Source: MGIIb-O3 sp046710875
GTDB taxonomy: Archaea; Thermoplasmatota; Poseidoniia; Poseidoniales; Thalassarchaeaceae
Assembly: GCA_046710875.1 (NCBI GenBank)
Contig: JBKEHQ010000047.1
Span: forward strand, 1-10,261
Direction of reading: 5' to 3'
DNA: 10,261 nucleotides
The notes under the pieces are model-generated. The model did no database searches, was not told where the DNA came from, and worked only from the letters and a program-made list of their open reading frames with translations. The first letter of the stretch is position 1. Every line of letters starts with the position of its first letter. Below are positions 6,292 through 10,261 of this stretch, piece by piece. Made by a program: the position numbers and the translations under genes.

Positions 6292-7458
6292 TTAAATTCT
6301 TCTTTCTGGTTGGTTTTTAGCAATATATTTTGGCCGATAAATTGGCGTACCACGGCCACCTCTAGCATTTCTTTCATCCATTATTTGAGCAGATATTCCA
6401 GCTACCCTTGCCCAACCAAAAAATGTAGTATAGTAATCTGGCTTTCTAAATCCGACAGAATGCAATAAGCTACCGCTTGCTAAATCCACATTAGGATACG
6501 GATTACTAATTTTTGGTATTTCTTTTAATATATTAGGGACTACTTCTCTTAGTGACTTAGCAATTTTAAAGTTTGAATCATCGGGGCAAATTTCAGATCC
6601 CAATTCAATCAGTAATCTTGCTCGTGGATCTTCTGCCCTCAATACTCCATGCCCAAATCCGTAAATCGGCCTACGGGCTGCTAACTCTGCACGTACGAAA
6701 TCTTCAATTTCTTTGTGATCTGATGTTCCAATTCGTTGTACAAATTCCAGACAAGATTGGTTGGCCCTTCCATGAAGTGGCCCTGATAAAGCATTCATTG
6801 CACTTGCGAGTGAAGCATATACCGATGCCCTGCCTGATGCAACTGCTTTTCCTGAAAAGGTAGATAAATTTCCCCCACCATGGTCCATATGTAGTATAAA
6901 GAAGAATTTTAGGACTCGTGTCATCTTTTCTGCTTCTTCGCCATCAACACCTAACATATGGACGAAGTTTTCCACTAAACCAAGTTCTGGTTTTCGTGGC
7001 TTAAGTTCTTCTTTCTTACCCCCTCTTAACAGAAATATTCGTGCCATGAGTTCTGGCATTCTAGCTATTAGATTCATAGAATCAATTCTTACATCACCAG
7101 TAGTATCGGCTGCTCCAAGAGCCATAATTCCAATAGAAAGCCAATCCATTGGGTGTCCACTCCCTGGAGTTAAAGATTCCAATACTCTAAGTGCCCCAGT
7201 TGGAATTTCTTCAGCCCTATGAGTAAGTTCTGCACGGAATGCTGCAGATTCCTCAGGATTAGGTAAATGCTTGTTAAGAAGTAAATATATGACATCTTCT
7301 TCTTCTAAATTTGCTAAATCTCCAACTGGATATCCGACATAATGTACTCCTTCTAAAGGATCTACGTAAGAAGTTTGGCAAGTCCCAACAGGTATGCCCC
7401 TCATGCCTGAATCAAGATGATTTGTTGTAATTGTGAATAACTCTTCTTCATCGGCCAT
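6292..7458 (-). CDS. gltA: Citrate synthase
   Basis: Condenses acetyl-CoA and oxaloacetate to citrate, the entry step of the TCA cycle. The 388-aa length suits the short archaeal/bacterial dimeric type. The catalytic triad is visible: His229 in SGPLHG (225-230), His270 in YGFGHGVLR (266-274, with substrate-binding Arg274) and Asp325 in NVDLASG (323-329). The family block MDHGGGNLSTFSGKAVASG spans 191-209, and the Arg-rich C-terminus contains WARVAG and the conserved IMDERN. GPLHG is followed by RAN, where many enzymes have GAN. A 2-methylcitrate synthase role cannot be excluded from sequence alone, but no prp genes are nearby. ATG at 7458 has only a weak TGAG upstream. The KBL-type gene lies 80 bp upstream on the same strand; its acetyl-CoA product would be this enzyme's substrate. 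The convergent GDPD-like gene ends 2 bp away. Confidence 0.95.
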   Translation of the reverse strand: MADEEELFTITTNHLDSGMRGIPVGTCQTSYVDPLEGVHYVGYPVGDLANLEEEDVIYLLLNKHLPNPEESAAFRAELTHRAEEIPTGALRVLESLTPGSGHPMDWLSIGIMALGAADTTGDVRIDSMNLIARMPELMARIFLLRGGKKEELKPRKPELGLVENFVHMLGVDGEEAEKMTRVLKFFFILHMDHGGGNLSTFSGKAVASGRASVYASLASAMNALSGPLHGRANQSCLEFVQRIGTSDHKEIEDFVRAELAARRPIYGFGHGVLRAEDPRARLLIELGSEICPDDSNFKIAKSLREVVPNILKEIPKISNPYPNVDLASGSLLHSVGFRKPDYYTTFFGWARVAGISAQIMDERNARGGRGTPIYRPKYIAKNQPERRI

Positions 7459-7538
7459 GTAATCTCAGATTCATCTCTGAAAGAGGTTGGGTGATAATAT
7501 CTCCGATAGTAATTACATAAAATTATAAGAAAAATAAA
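7459..7538 (-). promoter_or_regulatory. Spacer with putative terminator of the KBL-type gene and promoter of citrate synthase
   Basis: The 80 bp between the two minus-strand genes begin, in the direction of transcription, with a T-rich run (TTTATTTTTCTTATAATTTT, complement of about 7517-7536) that could act as an archaeal oligo-T terminator. A/T-rich elements at about 7515-7528 (complement) could be the TATA box for an independent citrate synthase transcript. Both readings are tentative; readthrough from the upstream gene is also possible. Confidence 0.35.
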
Positions 7539-8717
7539 TTAAATTAACCCAATTTTCTTCCCACATTTTTCAAAAGCGGACAATACCAAGTCGAGATCAT
7601 TACGAGAAATACCTGAAGACATTTGGGTTCTGACCCTAGCTTTATTGGCTGCAACCATGGGAAAAACAATAGCACCAACCATGACTCCTTCTTTACGTAA
7701 TTCTTTAGATAGATTCTGAGCAGTAATACTTTCACCGCACATAACAGGAATGATGGGAGTCGTACTTACTCCTGTATCAAAACCTAGTGACGTTAATTCT
7801 TTACGGAAATAATTAGTATTTTTCCAAAGTTTCTCAACATGCTCTGGTTCAGACATTAATACTTCAATGGATGCTTTTTGTGCAGCCGCTACTCCAGGAG
7901 GTTGACTTCCAGAGAGTAACCATGATCTGCTATGATTCAGAGCATGATTACGAACATCTTCACTTCCTGCTAGAATTCCGCCTTGGACTCCTAATGCTTT
8001 GGAGTATGAGCCAACTTCAAAATTCACCCTACCTTGAAGTCCAAAATGAGAGACAATTCCCCTCCCTCCCCCAAGAACGCCTTCGCCATGACAATCATCA
8101 ACGAATATCATAGCATCATGTTCTTCTGCTAAGTTGGTTATTTCATCAAGAGGCGCTATATCTCCATCCATACTGAAAACTCCATCAGTTATTATCAATT
8201 TTCTATCTGAATCCTTATGATTATTTAGAACATTTTCAAGTGCGCCCATATCATTATGAGAATAAACTGCCCTAGATGCTTTAGTCAATCTTACACCGTC
8301 GATAATCGAGCCATGATTTAATTCATCAGATATTATGACATCATCAGATCCTTTGACAAGTGTAGGAATGAGTCCGACATTAGCCGTATATCCTGCAGAA
8401 TAAATTAACGCTGCCTCGACTTCTTTGAATTCTGCACATATTTTCTCAGCTTCCAAGTGCAAATCCAAGGTGCCTGCTATAGCCCTCACTGAACCAGATC
8501 CTGCGCCATATTTTTTTGTTGCTTCTATTGAAGCTTGTACAACTTTAGGATGTGTTGTCAAGTTAAGATAATTGTTTGATGATAGCATAATTATTTCTTT
8601 TCCATCCATCATGCATCTTGATTCACTAGCAGATTCTAACGTTGGAGGATTCCAATTCAGGCCCTGCGATTGAAGTTGCTCATACCTTTCGCGCATCCAC
8701 GACATGTCCGCTACCAT
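7539..8717 (-). CDS. kbl: Alpha-oxoamine synthase family PLP enzyme, probably 2-amino-3-ketobutyrate CoA ligase (glycine C-acetyltransferase)
   Basis: A fold-type I PLP enzyme of the alpha-oxoamine synthase family. The best guess is glycine C-acetyltransferase, which cleaves 2-amino-3-ketobutyrate with CoA to glycine and acetyl-CoA in threonine breakdown. Numbered from ATG 8717 (392 aa), motifs include SSNNYLNL (46-53), GSGSVRAIAGT (73-83) with the family His at 87, the cofactor-binding DDCHGEGVLG (207-216) with Asp/His, and the Schiff-base Lys240 in SYSKALG (238-244) followed by GGILAG. The N-terminus (LESASESR...DGKEIIMLSSNNYL) resembles KBL. A role as 8-amino-7-oxononanoate synthase (BioF) cannot be excluded, but no biotin genes are present; no threonine dehydrogenase is present either. 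Possible starts are TTG 8726, ATG 8717 and ATG 8705; none has a strong ribosome-binding site, and 8717 is chosen as a compromise. It is divergent from the MBL-fold gene. Confidence 0.88.
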   Translation of the reverse strand: MVADMSWMRERYEQLQSQGLNWNPPTLESASESRCMMDGKEIIMLSSNNYLNLTTHPKVVQASIEATKKYGAGSGSVRAIAGTLDLHLEAEKICAEFKEVEAALIYSAGYTANVGLIPTLVKGSDDVIISDELNHGSIIDGVRLTKASRAVYSHNDMGALENVLNNHKDSDRKLIITDGVFSMDGDIAPLDEITNLAEEHDAMIFVDDCHGEGVLGGGRGIVSHFGLQGRVNFEVGSYSKALGVQGGILAGSEDVRNHALNHSRSWLLSGSQPPGVAAAQKASIEVLMSEPEHVEKLWKNTNYFRKELTSLGFDTGVSTTPIIPVMCGESITAQNLSKELRKEGVMVGAIVFPMVAANKARVRTQMSSGISRNDLDLVLSAFEKCGKKIGLI

Positions 8718-8810
8718 GATGCCCAAACATGGTTACTGTTTTTTGCTCCATCGGAAGAATTCTTACAAAATAATGAATGAATTTAATTTCCGATAGCCTT
8801 TCCCTATTTT
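8718..8810. promoter_or_regulatory. Divergent promoter region, with TATA-like box for a leaderless MBL-fold transcript
   Basis: TTTAATTT at 8782-8789 is centred about 26 bases before the ATG at 8811. With no Shine-Dalgarno sequence in the preceding CCCTATTTT, this suggests a leaderless or nearly leaderless mRNA for the MBL-fold/ribK pair. On the other strand, TTATTTTGT (complement of about 8766-8774) is a candidate TATA box for the KBL-type gene. Confidence 0.5.
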
Positions 8811-9689
8811 ATGAAAAGTGGATTTATAGAGGTGACAATTCTTGGAATTGCACAAGATGGAGGAGTTCCTCAAACAGGATGCTCATGTGAAAATTGTATT
8901 TCTGCGCATATCAATCATACATTACGAAGAAGTGCCGTATCTTGCGGAGTAAGGGGTATCGATGATAGCCTACATCTTATCGAAGTTGGAAGAAATATTG
9001 CTGAACAGCTCAATCTTTGGTCGAATAAAATGGATAGTAAAGAGATAAGAATTCCCGATACGATTAGCATAACACATGTCCATCTTGGCCATATTGATGG
9101 ATTGGGACAATTTGGTAAAGAGGTTATGGACGTCAGAGGAATGCCATTTTATGCCAGTAAAGCTTCAATTAAAAATTTGGAGAAAAGAGAATTATTATTG
9201 CCTTTTGACGCTTTAGAGATAGATTCGAACAATTTATTTTATCCTTCAATCGGGTGCGGATTTAAATTAGAATTCATAAAGGTCCCTCATAGGGATGATT
9301 ACTCAGATACTCATGCGATTATAATAAGAGGAGAACATCGTTCCCTACTATTCTTACCTGATCATGATAATTGGATAGAAACACTAGAAATGCATGAATG
9401 CAATACAATAAGGGAATGGTTTCTAAAATTAAAAATTGATTATGCATTGATTGATGGTACATTTTGGGATAAAAATGAACTTGACGGCAGAGATATGACA
9501 GAAATACCTCACCCCACGATTGTTGAAACTTTGAATAGATTAGGAAAACGAGTTAAAAATGATGTAAAAATATTTTTCTTTCACTTAAATCATACTAACC
9601 CAGCATTAAACACATCTTCAAAAGAAGCATCAATCATCACCGAGTTAGGATGGAAAGTACTAACGGAAAGACAAGTGTTCTCATTATGA
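8811..9689 (+). CDS. PqqB-like metallo-beta-lactamase-fold hydrolase
   Basis: A metal-dependent hydrolase or oxidoreductase fold related to PqqB, the PQQ-pathway MBL protein, but without other pqq genes here; its substrate is unknown. In 292 aa: the start GIAQDGGVPQTGCSCENC (12-29) carries the PqqB-family Cys cluster C24-x-C26-x2-C29, a likely structural Zn site. THVHLGHIDGLGQFG (88-102) is the metal-binding HxHxxH loop with Gly at the position usually held by Asp. VPHRDDYSDT (158-167) supplies another His, LPDHDNW (182-188) the bridging Asp, and HLNHTNP (258-264) the terminal His ligands. HVHLGH resembles a working MBL site. The stop TGA overlaps the ribK ATG (ATGA), implying translational coupling. 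The start is ATG 8811, probably leaderless; a later GTG (8832) with GAG upstream is the alternative. It likely acts in the cytoplasm, as no signal peptide is seen. Confidence 0.85.
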   Translation: MKSGFIEVTILGIAQDGGVPQTGCSCENCISAHINHTLRRSAVSCGVRGIDDSLHLIEVGRNIAEQLNLWSNKMDSKEIRIPDTISITHVHLGHIDGLGQFGKEVMDVRGMPFYASKASIKNLEKRELLLPFDALEIDSNNLFYPSIGCGFKLEFIKVPHRDDYSDTHAIIIRGEHRSLLFLPDHDNWIETLEMHECNTIREWFLKLKIDYALIDGTFWDKNELDGRDMTEIPHPTIVETLNRLGKRVKNDVKIFFFHLNHTNPALNTSSKEASIITELGWKVLTERQVFSL

Positions 9690-10168
9690 ATAATAATGCC
9701 GAACCTTATGAGGGAGATTTCTCTGAGATGCCCATGGAGCTGCGGGGCGAGGTTTCTAGTGGACTTGGTAGGGCCCATATTTTTATGGCTCAACAACATT
9801 ATCAAAATCAATTTAAATTAGTATTAGAAAATAGCGCATGGCCTGGGACTTTGAATATTGATCTTTTTCAAGATAGTACATTGGATTACAAGACATTAAG
9901 GATAATTTCTGGATTGGACGAAGGTGAATCAAAAAACGGCCCTGAATCTCATAGAATAAATGGTTTTGAAAGAGATGGTAAATCATTTGGAGGTGCCACG
10001 GCATTTCGTGCCAAAATTTCTAAAGATAAATTAAAATGGATTGATTGTGCAATTTTAATTCCGGATTTAACAAGGCATGTAAAAACGGCTGAAATAATAT
10101 CGACCTCTTTCTTAAGGGAAAGTATTCCTTGTAAAGATGGTGATGAGATTCATATTAATCTAATTTAA
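9686..10168 (+). CDS. ribK: CTP-dependent riboflavin kinase (archaeal DUF120/RibK)
   Basis: Phosphorylates riboflavin to FMN using CTP, the archaeal route to flavin cofactors. The 160-aa product matches the archaeal RibK pattern: LRGEVSSGLGRAHIFM near the N-terminus (family GxVxSGxGxG...), WPGTLNIDLF (the PGTLNL-type substrate loop), NGFERDGKSFGGATAFRAKI, CAILIPDLTRH, and the C-terminal end LRESIPCKDGDEIHINLI resembling the usual LRExxxLxDGDxV. The start at ATG 9686 is chosen because it overlaps the upstream stop as ATGA. ATG 9650 lies further inside the upstream gene, and ATG 9728 has a GGGAGAT upstream and would yield a shorter protein starting just before LRGEV. About 20 residues before the core domain are a low-complexity acidic leader. 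Cotranscribed with the PqqB-like gene. The C-terminal end overlaps by 14 bp the reading frame of a convergent gene. Confidence 0.9.
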   Translation: MNNNAEPYEGDFSEMPMELRGEVSSGLGRAHIFMAQQHYQNQFKLVLENSAWPGTLNIDLFQDSTLDYKTLRIISGLDEGESKNGPESHRINGFERDGKSFGGATAFRAKISKDKLKWIDCAILIPDLTRHVKTAEIISTSFLRESIPCKDGDEIHINLI

Positions 10169-10261
10169 TTCTGACTAACCATTGCCTCTCTAAAAATGCT
10201 GCTGTCTCATATTTTAGTAAAGATAACCAGCGGAAATACTCTCTATGGTCTTCTGGCCTAG
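10155..10261 (-). CDS. C-terminal fragment of an unrecognised protein entering from the right edge
   Basis: On the complement, one frame is open from the window edge to a TAA at 10157-10155, giving 34 residues. They include RPEDHREYFRWLSLLKYE and end in QWLVRIKLD, a composition typical of a real amphipathic helical C-terminus (charged, with spaced Trp/Tyr/Phe/Leu). The other two complement frames are closed by stops in this stretch. A plus-strand frame is also open but has no start codon. I cannot assign a family from so short a tail. It would converge on ribK with a 14-bp overlap, like the tight convergent ends elsewhere in the window. Confidence 0.5.
   Translation of the reverse strand, partial: RPEDHREYFRWLSLLKYETAAFLERQWLVRIKLD

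Noticed and set aside
6573..6863. 96-aa plus-strand ORF inside citrate synthase
   Set aside because: Lies wholly opposite conserved catalytic segments of citrate synthase; a shadow frame.
7871..8113. 80-aa plus-strand ORF inside the KBL-type gene
   Set aside because: Lies opposite the PLP-lysine region of a clear enzyme gene and has no independent support.
1..10261. Search for CRISPR arrays, insertion sequences, integrase sites, defence genes or a biosynthetic cluster
   Set aside because: No regularly spaced repeats, transposase or integrase motifs, or nuclease/effector domains were seen; gene content is mainly housekeeping and metabolic.

Overview
The window reads as a compact, AT-rich archaeal chromosome segment. 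The strongest taxonomic markers are an archaeal-type NMN adenylyltransferase (GRFQPFHNGH motif), a DRG-family GTPase with a C-terminal TGS domain, and a CTP-dependent (DUF120-type) riboflavin kinase. Together with low GC, short intergenic gaps, abutting convergent gene ends and TATA-like boxes close to start codons, they suggest a free-living euryarchaeon. A low-GC marine Poseidoniales (Marine Group II) or a related lineage is my best guess; this is inference from gene content, not a phylogenetic result. No mobile elements, CRISPR arrays, rRNA or tRNA genes were recognised.

Layout, left to right. (1) A minus-strand pair runs off the left edge: an unrecognised 226-aa protein, then nadM (NAD biosynthesis, truncated by the window edge). 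(2) A divergent 138-bp spacer leads into a plus-strand pair, the DRG GTPase and a divergent tatC. (3) The end of tatC overlaps by 4 bp a convergent minus-strand MFS permease of the UMF1/Atg22-like type, which carries a soluble insert of about 140 residues. (4) A second divergent spacer leads to a plus-strand glycerophosphodiester phosphodiesterase (GDPD)-like gene. Its first barrel strand, with the catalytic HRG motif, lies at the C-terminus. (5) Two minus-strand metabolic genes follow: citrate synthase, and upstream of it a 2-amino-3-ketobutyrate CoA ligase/AONS-family enzyme. (6) A third divergent spacer leads to a plus-strand pair joined by an ATGA overlap: a PqqB-like metallo-beta-lactamase-fold protein and ribK. 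(7) The C-terminal tail of an unrecognised minus-strand gene enters from the right edge and overlaps the end of ribK.

Functionally the window is mostly housekeeping and central metabolism: NAD and FMN cofactor synthesis, a translation-associated GTPase, protein export, acetyl-CoA production (KBL-type reaction) and consumption (citrate synthase), phosphodiester lipid-headgroup breakdown and solute transport. There is no obvious defence or mobile island. The most unusual item is the apparently circularly permuted GDPD at 5162-6289. Next come the TatC that seems to lack the usual acidic signal-peptide-recognition residues, the large extracytoplasmic insert in the MFS permease, and the coupling of a PqqB-like hydrolase to riboflavin kinase.
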